From Adiantum capillus-veneris (taxonomy: Eukaryota > Streptophyta > Polypodiopsida > Polypodiales > Pteridaceae): a DNA stretch of 64,000 nt. The notes under the pieces are model-generated. The model was not told the DNA's origin. It saw only the letters and a list, made by a program, of their open reading frames with translations, and made no database searches. The stretch lies in contig CM043960.1 in assembly GCA_014529385.2 (NCBI GenBank), positions 119,358,543 through 119,422,542 of the forward strand, given 5' to 3'. Below are positions 10,761 through 22,417 of this stretch, one piece after another. A program made the translations under genes and the position numbers. Positions within the stretch are counted from its first letter, which is position 1, and every line of letters begins with the position of its first letter.

Positions 10761-12056
10761 GAAGTCTTGTCGTCCCCGACAAGACCCTATGTCTGCAGTG
10801 GCCTTGACGAGTGCTTCATGTTTTGGTGTTGGTTGAAGCTTTTGTTGTTGCAGTTTCTTCTACCAGATGCTTTGTATGTTGTAGAGGTACCTTTTTCTTG
10901 TACACGTAGTGTATTTGAAGCCATAGCTTCCCCCCTCCGATTGGTTGTTGTAGCGTGAATAAGTCGAGTTCGGTTTGTTTTTGCAGCAAGTCTTTATCTT
11001 GGCAGCTCCATATTGTTTGTTCTTTTGGTGTCATCCTGCATGTGTACCTGTAATCTTGAAGCCTTTTTAAATTTTTTCTGGGCCGTTTTCCTTTGATCTT
11101 CTAGTAGATGAGCATGTAGTTGTTTGGGAATGTCGTTGTTCTGATTTTTTGTGTTTTTATAAGAAAAATAAAATGTGGCATATATTACAAAATGAAGGTC
11201 TTGGATACCTGGATAGGACTAAAGGGAAAAACCTAGTGGGAAAAAAATGCCTTTAGTCACCATTAAATGTGAGGCTATATGTACTTATGTTTGGTGTAAC
11301 CGAGTTTTGTTGAGTTAAAGTAATTATGGCCGTATGGCTACTATTATTGGCTTGATATTCATTGGATAAGTGTTAGTAGCTTGAAGTCAGAGTCGTTGTT
11401 GTTGAGAAAATGCTTATGAAACCTGTTATTACCGCTTCGTCATCGTCATTTTGTTGTGTAAGTGCATGGGTGGAACACAAATCGTGTCAACTGCTTGCAC
11501 AGATAGATGCATGGGAAACGATGTGTTGTGTGAGAAGTGTTTGAATGGGTGCTTCCGACAGTGAACGTAGCTAGAGAAGCAAAAATATATTTGACTTCAA
11601 GAGCTGCCGTTACTCACAAGAAGGGTTTTTGTCGATGAGGTCTTTTCCACTCTCTTCACTGTGTTCATGTGCATGAGTGTTTTCTGGACTACTCTGCCAC
11701 TCCGCCATTTAAAATAGTAGACTTCGACTCTTATGCTCACCTATCCAGCATGAGCGACCCCATTTTACAATATGCTCAACTCTTCCAGCTTGAGCTATAA
11801 TCTAAATATCTAGACTCATAGACCACAAAAGATATTAAGACATGAAGCTTGGGTCTGACGCTTGCTCATTTAGTGGCTCAGCTGCCCGACTCTTGACTCT
11901 TAAGCCATGATTTTTCTGGCGACCTGACTTACTCTCGGGAGCTTTCGACCAAGAATAGGTTTTGAAATTCGAGACTCCCATCCTCAAAGAGAGGATTTGT
12001 AAAGGACCGTACTGGCAATATTGGTTTTTTTTGCCATACCTGGGTGACCTTGGTTG
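10761..12056 (-). other. 3' untranslated region of gag-only element
   Basis: No conserved domain is visible. On the minus strand, around 11275-11205, it carries a GGCATTTTTTTCCCACTAGG block followed by TTTTTCCCTTTAG. A closely related block occurs in the plus-strand relative at 52211-52263 and, in looser form, in the Copia LTRs. Segment 11690-11940 is the reverse complement of part of 51580-51785, so the two elements share this 3' region. The frames at 10816-11034 and 11962-12144 do not look real. Confidence 0.7.
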
Positions 12057-15000
12057 TCAAGATTTATTTTTGTTGTTGTTGGTCCCTTGGTTGAGAATAT
12101 TGGCTCGCTCCATTCCCCGTAACACTTTGTCTATCATGTCTTGACATTCTTGAGAGCTAGAGATGACTTCAATCTTCTTCGTGATGTTTTGTTCTTTTGG
12201 AACCCATTTGTATCTGCATCGTGTGATTAGAGTGTCTTTGCAGATATCCTTTGCCTTGAGTGTGACATTGTCCTTCATTTTGCCTTCCGTGAAATTGCGA
12301 TTATCTTCAAGCTGAAGTCTTTGGATTGAAGAATGTTTACCTGGTATCTTTGGTAGCCAGATTCTCCAATTTCCTTGATAGTAACCTTGTGCTTGAAGAA
12401 TTGTAGATGGCACTTCCCATGATGTTTTTGATGTCGTATTGAGATGTACCAGAGTGCCATTTTTGGGATTATTTATCGATGAATTCCTATGTTGGTATGA
12501 AGGCCAGTTGGATTTGAAATTTCCTGCATCCCTTTGGCGAGCCTTGTTGGTTGGTCTCCTTTGGCGATGTCAATATGAGCTTTGTTGCTTTTGGGGACGC
12601 TTTTTGAAACCTTTATCCACAGCATAAGCCGAGGTCTGTGGTTTTGGTAACCAAAGTTTCTTTTGACCCTCATAATAGCCTTGCTCTGCTAAACTGTAGT
12701 GGGAGGCTATCCATCCCATGTGTTTACCTTTCGTCAATTGGCTAGGATAATTTTCCCATATTGGGTCCTTGACCTTTATTTCTTCAGTTTTTATGTAGAC
12801 CGTTGAAAACCTTTGGCGGCGGTGATCTCGTAGTGTAGGGTATTTCGGTTGAAAGATTTTCTTTGGAGTCCGTCTTTCATGTGGAAGCATGTGGTCAGTT
12901 GATGTCGAAGCTCTGTCTTGAACTTTTCAAGGCTGGATTGAAGACTCTGATTTAAGGGGCTGCTTCTGTTGGTAGGACATTTGTGGGCTCATTTTGGCTT
13001 TGCCTTTGTCGGAAGTCGATAATCTTGGAGCAATAGTAGGTTGGATTTCTTGAGATCTAGTCGTGATGACCATTGTTGAAAATTTAGGTACTTCTGCCAA
13101 TGGTTTTGCCCAGTGCTTGGACAAAATCAAATGTGTACTCATTTTGGAGGAATCCACCACTAGGAATTTGTCTTTGATTACCTTTTACCGTAGTGTAAGG
13201 GTAGCTTTTGCAATCCCTAAACTTGTGACGGTTATTCCATGTGATATAGGATATTGTACCTGAATTTCATACAGTTATGGCTTACCTAGCAGTAACCAGG
13301 GCCCATAAGACATGACATTAGTCGTGGCAGTGCAATCTATCTCTGCTGTAAAATTAAATTTCAGTTTCTCATACACATCCAATGAGAATTTAATCTTCTT
13401 GTTGGCTGCCAAGTAGCTAATTTCCTTGTTGCTTTCGGTACTTGTCTTGGACTTTTGGGCCTTGGAAGCTTTGTCATCCTCTTGTATGTTGAACTTCTTT
13501 GTCATTTGACTGGTTTTAGTATGTTCCAAGTGCTTACTATCTTCTGCTGTAGCTGCTTGTTGGTGTTCATCGCTAGTTTCTGACTGTGATGCCTTTGTTC
13601 TTGATTTCAGAAGCTCTCTGTCACTATTTACTTCTTCTAGCACTTGAAGGTCATTCAATGGTGACTTTTCTTCTTGGAAATGTTTTGAAGCTTGTGTAGC
13701 AGGATGCTAAGGTTGACTCTCTTCTTCTGATGCAATGGTCGCCGTGGCCTTTGGTTTCCATTGTTCCATGGGTTTTTGTAGAGTCTCTTCTCGAAAATAT
13801 TCATTCATATCCTGCATTGCTTTTCCTTGGTAGTCAATTTTGGAGTCGGTCATTTCCCTTTCTTCTGTGCATTTTATGTCTTCCGTTACATCTTCTTTTA
13901 GCTTCTCATACTCTTTGATTTGTTCAATCACCAATGAAGAGTCCACAATAGAAAATTTATTTGGTAGACTTTCAGCTTCATCCATTGACTCTATTTGCAT
14001 TTCTTCCACTTGTGACGTGGCATTAAGAATTTTTGTTACCTCTGCCACCTCTTCTTGTGTTGGCTCACTATCGTCGGAAGCTTGGCTTCTTTTGCTATTG
14101 AACCTTGAACTGCGAGATTCATCTTCATCACCTTGTGGATGCTTTGAATTGTCCGCATTGAGGTTCCTTAAACGATCTTGAATCAGCTGATTCAATTGAT
14201 CTTTTTTGAAAGCCTCATTCTTTATGATAATGTCATTGACACCCTTGACCTCAAGAAACTGTGTCTTGAGCCTATCTTTTGTGCTCTGCGAGACAAGATC
14301 TGCTTCTTTTCCGGAGATCTTGTTGGGGATTCTTTCTTCCGTTCCCTTGTTGTCACTGTCTGAACTTTGCTTTTGGCTTGTTTCTTCTTCTTTTCCATGT
14401 AGAGCTTTGTTGGGCAGTCCTTCACTAAATGACCAATGGCACATTGGTTGCAATATTTTGTTATCTCAACATGTGCACCCTTTGGACGAGGCAACTCTCC
14501 ATAATACTGCTGATAATGGTTTCCTGTGGTATCGAGATACAGATATGACCTCTTCTTTGCATGCATGAACCTGTAGATTATGACTCACTTAGGTGTATCC
14601 ACTAGCTTCGTGTCTTTATCCTTCATCGTCTTATCCTTGAGAAGCTGGAAATAGCTTGCATACAAGATCAAATCACTATCCATGCTTTCTAGCAGTTGTG
14701 ATGCTAATTCTTCCATCAGTATATGGTCTTTGATGTGGGGCTTCTGCATAGCCTTAGGGCTATGTTTCCGAGTTGATTTTGGCGAGTTCTGCACCGAGGT
14801 TGAAGATTGAACCGAATCTTTGTTTTCTGTTTCCCTTGATGGTGCTTTTGGATGGGGTCCAAGTATGTGACTTACAGGTTGCCCGCAATTGCTAAACTCA
14901 TCCATATTTTTCACATCGGCTATTTCATAGTTCCTATCGTATTTGTCGACCACAATGACATCTTGACCTGACCTTCTACATTGGGCATTGTGAATTTCGA

Positions 15001-16015
15001 GTGGTCTCTCCTCCGGCTCGGCATCTTCCAATGCTTCTTGAAATTCCACTTGGACTCCTAAAAAGGACACTACTTCTTGTAAAATTGGACTTCTTAATCC
15101 CAGTCTTGAAGATATAGGGTCTCTTTGTTGAGTTTGAACTCCCCCCATCCGAGAGGGTTTCATATCTGATGTTGGCATCTGTTTAATGCCTGATGATATG
15201 ACTTCTTATGCTTTGTTAAGTAGCTCTTGAGAGCGAGCTAGTTCTTTTTGAAGTTGGGCTATCTTCATAGCTGGTACTTCCGGTGTATTCCCTGTTTGTG
15301 AAATTTGGTGTGTTTGTGCTTTGTCTTGTCCTGGTGCGGTGCACGAGACTTGTGTTGTGTCTTTCCATGTTGTGCCTTGTGTTGTGCGTTGTTGTGTGTC
15401 ATGTGGTGTGTCACTCATTTGTGTAGTGACAGTTGTAGGTGTCAATTCTTCCAGGTGCGTAGTTAGAGGTAAACCCATGACGAGATGGTATACATTACCA
15501 CCTTTAGACATGTAGTCTTATCCTCTTGAGCCAAACGCTTCTGCTGTAAAGTAATGATTGTTTTCTACAGGGACTTCCTGACTTGTGACAGCCCTGTACT
15601 ATCGAACGTCTTCGTCTCCATAGAGGGTACCAATTTTCCGTTTTCTATCTTGTGTTTTGTACAGAAAAATACTTGGAGGATATGCGTAGAGTTCTGTAAG
15701 TTGATCCTTGTACAACATTTATATCTCATTGTCGATGTATTTTCCGTGCCTCATGTAAATTGATCCCAGACAGTCTTCCACGAAATCTAGATGTGGGTGT
15801 AGTACATTTTTCGCTATTTCAACTTCCACATATTGAGATGTCCGAGTTTCCTCTGTATCTTTCTTTGTCTTGATGTACAAATTCCAATTGACATCCTCAT
15901 AGCATGGCAGTCCTTTGTACTGGCCAATCAGATGGATCCAAATTTGCTCTCTTGTAATTTTTGTGGATGTACTTGAAGCTTCGTCTCGGCTGGTCTGCTT
16001 CCTTTGAGATGCCAT
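12057..16015 (-). pseudogene. Gag polyprotein with decayed retropepsin (gag-only element)
   Basis: The coding region starts at ATG 16015 (MASQRKQTSRDEASS). It runs through broken pieces at 15511-15206 and 15178-14585 to a CCHC knuckle, CNQCAIGHLVKDCP, near 14470. A long charged, glutamate/lysine-rich segment follows (14453-13707). Near 13340 the sequence reads AEIDCTATTNVMSYGPW, which looks like an aspartic protease site (D-T/S-G-A expected) with two residues changed. VVDSSKMSTHLILSKHW near 13150 matches the C-terminal part of that fold. The tail has HMGWIAS and GYYEGQKKLWLPKPQ (near 12680), and a second version GYYQGNWRIWLPK (near 12380). About ten stops or shifts interrupt it. The homologous region at 50.05-51.5 kb supports the domain order. 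No polymerase domain follows. Confidence 0.75.
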
Positions 16016-19000
16016 TGCTTTTATCTTGACTCCCTTGTTGTACCTGTTCAGTGATAGCTCTAATTTCTTGCCTCAATGCTAATAAAAATTATTAGCACCC
16101 TTGTGTCGGTCTTCTTCTCTTGAGGTCCTTCAACTTTTGTGGATGCCTTAATCTCTGAGTTTTCTGAATTGGGCTTTGCTTGAACTTCTTGAACTTCTGA
16201 ACTCCCTTGCTTGCCAGGGTTGATACTGTCTTGTCTGGCTGCTTGCTTTTCCTAGAGCTTTTCAGCAGGCCTCGATCTAGTGGAAGCCCTGTGATAAGTT
16301 ATGCAACTTACCACTATACTGCAATGACTGCTCCCTTTGTAGCAATTCTTGAGTCGAGCTAACCTGTGTTCACTTTAGCACACAATCTGCAAAATTCTAT
16401 TTAGCTGGCAAACTTTTTCACAATGAATGCAAAAATTCTTGATGTGCCTTTGACGGCCACACTTGTTCCGTGGGCTCGGAAGTGACTTTCAAGTTCGCTT
16501 TTAGCTGAACTAAACTTAAGCTAGCACAAGAGAATTATGCACAAGTCGCAGTGATTTGCTAGCAAAAATCTTGTGTTAAAGTTCTCCAAAACTTGCGATT
16601 GTTGTTGCAAAATCAAGAGTCCTTGTGTATGGTCTTACTGCTACCAGATTTGTGTATGGACGCCCAAATTTTACACTAGGTCGTAGTTAACTTTTACACC
16701 TTCCCGCGGGTGACCAATGGTTTTCCTAAAAGATAATTTCAATCTGCTAACTTAGCAGTCTTCAAAACTGTGACCGTTTTCTCAGAATTCTTTCAAACTG
16801 TCCGTTTTAGACACTCTTGACTTCTGGATGCGTTTTGAGGCCTTAAACGATGTGTAGTGTCGCTCTCAAGCTACGTTTTGATATAAAAACTTTTCCAATC
16901 CGATACCGTTTGTGAAAGTTATGGCCAAAACAGTGAAATGCAGTTTAGAATGGTCAAAATGAGTCCAAATTCAATTTTGAAAGAATATTTGGGATCTCTA
17001 TGACACTATGAACACTCTTGTATGGTCAAAATTATAGTTGGACCCTAAACTGGCCTAGAGACATCCTATGTGTAGGATGTCTATATGCTCAAAATTTAAC
17101 AAAATTTGGTCCAGAGACTCCCCTTAAGTCTAGCAACACAATGGTATGCTCAGAATTTTATTTGGACCTAAAAATGGCCTTGAGACATCCTATGTGTAGG
17201 ATGTCTTTTTGCTCAGAATGACTTGAAATTTTCACCCCAGCTTCTCCTTGATGTGCTGATTACAGTGGTGTGCTCATAGGCTAGTTTGGAGTCCTAAATC
17301 AAGCTGGAGACATCCTATGCGTAGGATGTCTAAGTGCTCAGATTTTGTCCAAACTTGATCCCAAGATTCTCCTAGGGCTTAGCAACCCAATGGTATGCTT
17401 AGATTTGAATTTGGATGCCAATAGGTCAAGATTTGGGTTGTATAAGCTTCTAGTGCACTCCAAGAGTAGGATGTCTGGCAATTCTCGTCTTTGCTTGGTA
17501 AATAGGCCAAACAAGGTCCAAATTTACTTTAAAAAAAAGTTTTGGAATCCTTGAGACACTGGGAAACTCCCTATATGGCTAAAGTAGAATTTTGACCACT
17601 TTATGACCCTGGAGACATCCTACGCGTAGGATGTCTTTTTGCTCTGTTTCACCTCAAACTTGCATTGTAGCTTCCCCTTGACGTGCTAAACTCACAGCTA
17701 TTTTTAATTGTTGATTCTGACACCTATAGGTTGGTCAAATGATCAAGAATCTGTTCCAAAAGCCTGATGTCTGTTCTGATGAATTCCCAAGTCAAATCAA
17801 CTCCAAATTGGACCAAATTTGCCTAGGAGGCTTATCTAAGGCTATATGACAGCATGGTATGGTCACAACAGAGTTTTGGTCTCAAAATCATGCAGGAGAC
17901 ATCCTATGAGTAGGATGTCTTTTTGCTCAGAATGAACCCAAACTTGGACCAAAGATTCCCCTAGTCTTCAGCAACCCACTGGTATGCTTATAATTTCATT
18001 TGGACCTCAAAAGACCCCAAAACTAGCTATTCTTTCCTTCTATCCCTCCAAAAACCCTTGAGTCTGTTTAATCTTCCCTTTCACTGACCTAAATGAGATG
18101 AAATTTATCACATGCACTCAATACAACATTTAGAAGATGCCTTTGGATTCATCCTATGGTTTGGTCTCAAAATTAGGCCTTGGACACAATTTGGGTAGGA
18201 CGTCTGGCAATTCTCGTCTTTTGGCTTTGATCTGTCAAAATTTGGTCAAATTTCCACTTTCCAGGTGAAAATAGGGTAGAACCTACCTTCTAAACACACT
18301 GGTAACCTCAGATTTTCAAAAAAGTGTCCAGATCACCCTGTAGACATCCTACGCGTAGGATGTCTACTGCTTATTTTTTCAGACTAAAGTGTCCCTGATG
18401 CTTCCTTATGCTCTCAACAAGTGCAAGTACGCTTCACAATTGCAAAAACATGCAAAAATCACTCAATTTAAGCCTTTTCTGAAATTTTACGTTTTCTTAC
18501 TCCGCCTTTTGGCTTTTGGTCAACAAAAATAGGGAAAAACACTCAAGTCAACATGTTACTAGGGTAAAACCTACCCTCTGAACCCAGTGGTAATCTCAGT
18601 TTCCCCAAATTCCCTGCCAAAAGTACCCTGGAGACATCCTACGCGTAGGATGTCTACTGTCTTAAAATGCAATTTTTTTCTGGCAGTAGTACTCCCTATG
18701 CTCTGAAGAGCTCTCAACAATAATCACAGAAACTTTTGGACTTCAAATCAGCTTCCAAACACAATTTACCGTCTTTTCTACTTAACGTTTTCCACTTCTC
18801 TGATGAGCCTAACAGCATATAAGACATGCATAAAGTACTCTAGATCAGAAATCAAGATATCCTACTTACCCTACTCCTACTCATCAATGTGAGATGGTGA
18901 TTTTGATGTCTTGGTTGCTTCTTAGCCTCACACGGACTCTCAAGTCAACCTACCACCACATCTACCACTCCAACTCCTACTCTCTACACCACAACCTACT

Positions 19001-19178
19001 ACTACCTAATACTACCTAAGACGGAAGATCCAGGCTAGACACACGCTCCCTAGACTCCTCCTAAGACCTAGAGAGTCCACCACCCTCTGATCCTATCTAA
19101 ATGTAAAATAGTACTCTGGCAAGCGAGAGGGACCTCTATCCTCAAGGACTAGTCTCGGCCACCTACTTAGGGCCCTCG
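16016..19178 (-). other. Long leader of the gag-only element
   Basis: About 3.2 kb between the primer site and the gag start, with no credible coding frame. It contains the palindrome array at 17059-18655 and other degenerate repeats, including ACCCAGTGGTAATCTCAG-like and AACCCACTGGTATGCTTA-like blocks. Packaging and dimerisation signals of retroelements normally lie in this part of the RNA. A role for this leader in packaging is inference. Confidence 0.7.
17059..18655 (-). repeat. Array of 24-bp palindromes in the leader
   Basis: Seven full sites start at 17059, 17183, 17308, 17613, 17897, 18342 and 18632. Each has the 10-base arm AGACATCCTA, a 4-base centre, then the inverse arm TAGGATGTCT. 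All 20 arm bases are intact in all seven. The centre is CGCG in three sites, making a perfect palindrome, and TGTG, TGTG, TGCG or TGAG in the others. Half sites lie at 17467-17476 and 18196-18205. Spacing is 124 and 125 bp at the left and roughly 145 or 290 bp afterwards. The DNA between sites is a much more diverged repeat. Confidence 0.97.
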
Positions 19179-19196
19179 TCCCCGACAACGGCGCCA
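19179..19196 (-). promoter_or_regulatory. Primer-binding site, tRNA-Asp
   Basis: On the minus strand TGGCGCCGTTGTCGGGGA lies one base from the 5' LTR. It matches the complement of the plant tRNA-Asp(GUC) 3' end at all but one of 18 positions. The same site recurs at 49118-49135. Confidence 0.93.
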
Positions 19197-19197
19197 A

Positions 19198-20263
19198 TGT
19201 TGGACGGATACGCCGCGATGGACGTCAGCATATCGAGAACTCACCTAACATATAATGTCAGCTAAGGACGAAGCTCGACCCGCAGGCGCGTGGAAGCAAG
19301 CAAAGGGTGTCAACCTCTACTCGACCGACTAATGACTACTTCCTACAGAGATATCAAATCTACATGCCATCGGTTCTTTGAATGTGAGAGTCTCCTATGA
19401 TGCTACCGCAAGCCAAAAGCCCATTAGACGTTCTCAAAACGTTACAAAACTTGAGGGATATCCTACCAACACCAATAGTCCACTCTTCCTAAGGTCCGTG
19501 ACCAAAAAAACCTACCCCATACCCTCCGTGCAGAAAACGCGTAGGATGTCTGGCCGGTTTTTGCAGGTCGACGTTTCTGAAAACTAAAGTGCCTAATGTG
19601 TAGCTCTACTCACTCTGATCGCATGGATATGCTCAAATGCAAAAACGGACAACAGTTACTCATCGAAACTCCAAAAGTAGCTCGCGGGTAAATCTGCCAA
19701 AACACTGACGAATGCGCGTGATGTAAACATCAACGCATAGCTCTCCTCGTGGGCAACACACTGCTGCTCTCCATTTGCGATTCTGACCACTGTAGCTCCT
19801 ATAGCACACACACACACACTCTCACTCTCTCGCAGTCTCCCAACGACACAGAAGATCAGTTTATTAGAAGTCTCCTTACAAAGCTTTAGGTTTTGGCTTA
19901 TATACTAAGCCTTAGAAAACCTAATGTCCGACCAAAATGATTTGATTTGTCTGTAGGCTTCTATAGAGCTTAATTACAACACTGTGAGCTGGCTTTGCTC
20001 ATCCAACAAGCATCTGTGGCCAAAATACAATTGCCGACTTAAAATATGAAGTTCCCATAAACATTACAAAAGTGGTAGTAATGGCTCAAAATAATAATAA
20101 CGGGATATTCGATGATGTCCATGAGCTTGTATCTTCACATTACAACATCCATCTTTGTCTTCATCACTTCATCAGCATCTTTATTTGGAATCTTTATAGA
20201 ATCTTTGAGGGATCTTTATGGAATCTTTGTGGAAGCGTTGTTGAAAGGTTGACCTTTTCAACA
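19198..20263 (-). repeat. Gag-only element, 5' LTR (1,066 bp)
   Basis: Partner of 9686-10748. It starts TGTTGGACGGATACG and ends GACCTTTTCAACA on the plus strand, next to target duplication GTTTA (20264-20268). It contains the palindrome half site ACGCGTAGGATGTCT at 19537-19551. This is the copy that would drive transcription, towards lower coordinates. Confidence 0.95.
19897..19904 (-). promoter_or_regulatory. TATA box of gag-only element LTR
   Basis: On the minus strand TATATAAG lies in the 5' LTR, with the identical box in the 3' LTR at 10385-10392. The position, with several hundred bases of LTR upstream and downstream, suits an LTR promoter. The start site itself cannot be read. Confidence 0.6.
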
Positions 20264-20268
20264 GTTTA

Positions 20269-22096
20269 TTACCTCTTTTCAATGGTGGAAACTTGAATGT
20301 GAATTCCACTGACGCAAATGTACAACCTATGGGGGTTTTCAAAATGCTATGGATTACACTATTATTGATGCACATGATGTACTTGATGTGGAAAAGGCTG
20401 AGAATGAGCAAGCCAAAGGTATGCCAAAATGGCTGGTGCATACTTTGCGTGATATTAGATTGGATGAACCTTTGTCTAGTTGTAATCATTCAGGTTTTTT
20501 CCATGCATCTTATTCGTCAGATTGTTATGCTTTGGCTATCTATAGCTTATGTGATGTAGAGGAACCTCTATCTCTTGATGAAGCACAAAATTCAAAAAAT
20601 TGGGATCCATGGCTACCATGCAACAAAATAAGATGCACTTGTATAAAACAACACATGGACTTTATGTGGTTTTCCTCCTAGAAAAAAGGCCATTGGTATG
20701 AAGTGGGTTTACAAGTTGAAACATAAGCTAGATGGTGAGATTGATCGCTATAAGGCCTGACTTGTTGCAAAAGGTTATGCACAACAGAAAAGGCATAGAC
20801 TATGAAGACACTTTTGTTCCCACTCATTGTATGACTACTGTGTGTTTTCTATATGCATTGGTAGCTCATTTTGGATGGAATGTTCATCAATCATAGATTG
20901 TTACTACTATCGTGAATGGTGACATATTTGAGGAAGTTTATGTAATGCAGCCTTACGATTTTGTCATAAAAGAACAAGAAGATAAAGTGTGAAAATGTAA
21001 GAAAGCTTCATATGGGTTGAAGAAATATCCTCGTGCTTGTTGGTATGAGAAATTTGACACTCATTTGGTTAAACGAGGCTTTCATAATAGTCCAAAAAAA
21101 AGCACTTTGTTCATAAAGCATAAGGGTGATGTACTTCTCATCGTTGTTCTTTATGTTGATGATTTGCTGATCACTAGACCCAATGAGACACATATTTTTG
21201 AATTTAAGGCTGATATGAATGCTACTATCAAGATGAAAGATTTGGCATTTTTGCATCATTACCTCGACATACAATTTAAGCAGTGCGTTAGTGGTATTGC
21301 GTTGTGTCAAACAAGTTACATAGAGACATTGCTATGTAAGTTTTGACTTGAGGACTCTAAACCTATTGCTACATTTTGGAATTGATTCTTCATGATTCTA
21401 GTGATCCTACCAATGTCACTCTTTACCAAACTGTTGTTGGATGCCTTATTTATGTATGGAATACAAGGTAGGATATTCATTGTTGCAGTATCACAGGGAG
21501 GTCAGTATATTTATGCATAGCCCAGGGTCTAAGCATTGGTAGGATGTCAAGAGAATTTTTTTCTACTTGAGTGGCACTTTGCATCTTGGCTTGTTTTATC
21601 CCAAGGGGGGATCATTGACACCAAATTTACATGATTTTTTGGACTCAGATTGGGCTAGTTTTTTTGACACGTGAGTGTCCACAAGTGGTTTTTGTTTCAT
21701 GCTTGGCAATTCATGCATATCATGGTTAAGCAAGAAACAACCTATTGTGGACACTTCTAGTTGTGATGTTGAGTACAGGGTAGTCTTCATAGCTACGACT
21801 GAGTGTGTATGGTTCAGAAGCCTTATGGTTGATTTTTGTGTTAGACAAGACACTGCTAAAATCATCTACACTAACAATCAAAGTGCATTGGCAGCTGCAA
21901 GGAACCAAAATCTTCATGATCGCACAAAGCACATTCAGGTACCCACTATGTTAGGGAGAGACTCTTAGTAGGAGATATTAGCTTGGTTTATGTGCCAACA
22001 CAGGAAAACCTTGTAGATATGTTCACAAAGGCATTGCCTCGTGAAAAGTTTGAAGATTTCCACAAAGCTTTGGTCTTACTCCCCTTTGTGGATTGA
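20269..22096 (+). pseudogene. Copia reverse transcriptase and RNase H remnant
   Basis: Continuation of the Copia pol after the nested insertion. RT blocks in order are AIGMKWVYKLKHKLDGEIDR (near 20700), LVAKGYAQQ, KASYGLKKYPRACWYEKFD (near 21010), and VVLYVDDLLITRPN near 21145, which keeps the catalytic YVDD. RNase H shows STSGFCFMLGNSCISWLSKK, then VEYRVVFIATTECVWFRSL, then TNNQSALAAARNQNLHDRTK (21675-21940), and a C-terminal VPTQENLVDMFTKALPREKF. Frame breaks occur near 20755, 20795, 20895, 20990, 21345, 21675 and 21955. The polypeptide ends at TGA 22094-22096. Confidence 0.93.
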
Positions 22097-22161
22097 TCAT
22101 GAACTCAGGCCATGGAACTTCCCTTTACATTATGTATTAGCTCTTGTTCATCGCATCACTC

Positions 22162-22173
22162 CCAGTGGGGATT
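22162..22173 (+). promoter_or_regulatory. Polypurine tract of Copia element
   Basis: CCAGTGGGGATT lies directly before the 3' LTR. The purine core is AGTGGGGA. It is short, as is usual in Copia. Confidence 0.65.
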
Positions 22174-22403
22174 TGTTACCATATACACGTGGTAGTGATG
22201 TGTGTGAACACACTTAGGACCATCGAGAAATTTTTCCCCTCACTAAGAGGTTTTTTCCCTCATGCATTGTATATACGTCCAATACTCTAGGGCTAACTTA
22301 TCTTTCATTGTGCACTAAGCAATACATACTCTTTTTTGTGTGTCATGAGCTTCTTCATCTTCTCCAAAATAGGTGTGTTTCTCTGTAGCCCTATTTCCAA
22401 TCC
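22174..22403 (+). repeat. Copia 3' LTR (about 230 bp)
   Basis: Starts TGTTACCATATACACGTGG and aligns with 6911-7140 and with the inverted fragment at 1-130. The right end is set by matching length and by the presumed target duplication AACAA. The canonical CA end is not clear, so this edge may be off by a few bases. Confidence 0.85.
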
Positions 22404-22417
22404 AACAATGCCTAGCT

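Larger units (their letters stand above)
9686..20263 (-). mobile_element. Large gag-only LTR retrotransposon (non-autonomous, 10.6 kb)
   Basis: Transcribed on the minus strand. It has a 5' LTR at 19198-20263, a tRNA-Asp primer site at 19179-19196, a leader of about 3.2 kb with a palindrome array, a Gag and decayed protease region (16015-12057), a 3' UTR of about 1.3 kb, a polypurine tract (10760-10749) and a 3' LTR (9686-10748). The LTRs begin TGTTGGACG and end in ACA. The target duplication is GTTTA. I find no RT, RNase H or integrase motif on either strand within it, so mobilisation would need an autonomous helper. This fits the class called TR-GAG or large retrotransposon derivatives, although it is long for that class. 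The LTRs are much more alike than those of the host Copia, so the insertion is younger. Confidence 0.93.
6911..22403 (+). mobile_element. Ty1/Copia LTR retrotransposon, interrupted by a nested element
   Basis: A full-length but decayed Copia element of about 4.9 kb once the nested 10.6-kb insertion is set aside. The order of parts is 5' LTR, tRNA-Met primer site, gag with zinc knuckle, protease, integrase, RT, RNase H, polypurine tract, 3' LTR. Integrase before RT is diagnostic of Copia. The likely target duplication is GACAA (6906-6910) against AACAA (22404-22408), a 4 of 5 match. It sits inside a plus-strand LINE. Many stops and frameshifts mean it cannot move on its own. Confidence 0.93.

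Noticed and set aside
13840..14568. Plus-strand frames opposite the gag-only element's Gag (113 and 120 residues)
   Set aside because: They are shadows of the minus-strand Gag with its zinc knuckle. The Ser/Leu-rich composition mirrors the Glu/Lys-rich sense strand.
17059..18655. Evenly spaced palindromes reminiscent of a CRISPR array
   Set aside because: Spacing is irregular (124 to about 445 bp), the repeats lie in the leader of a plant LTR element, and no cas genes exist. It is a retroelement feature.
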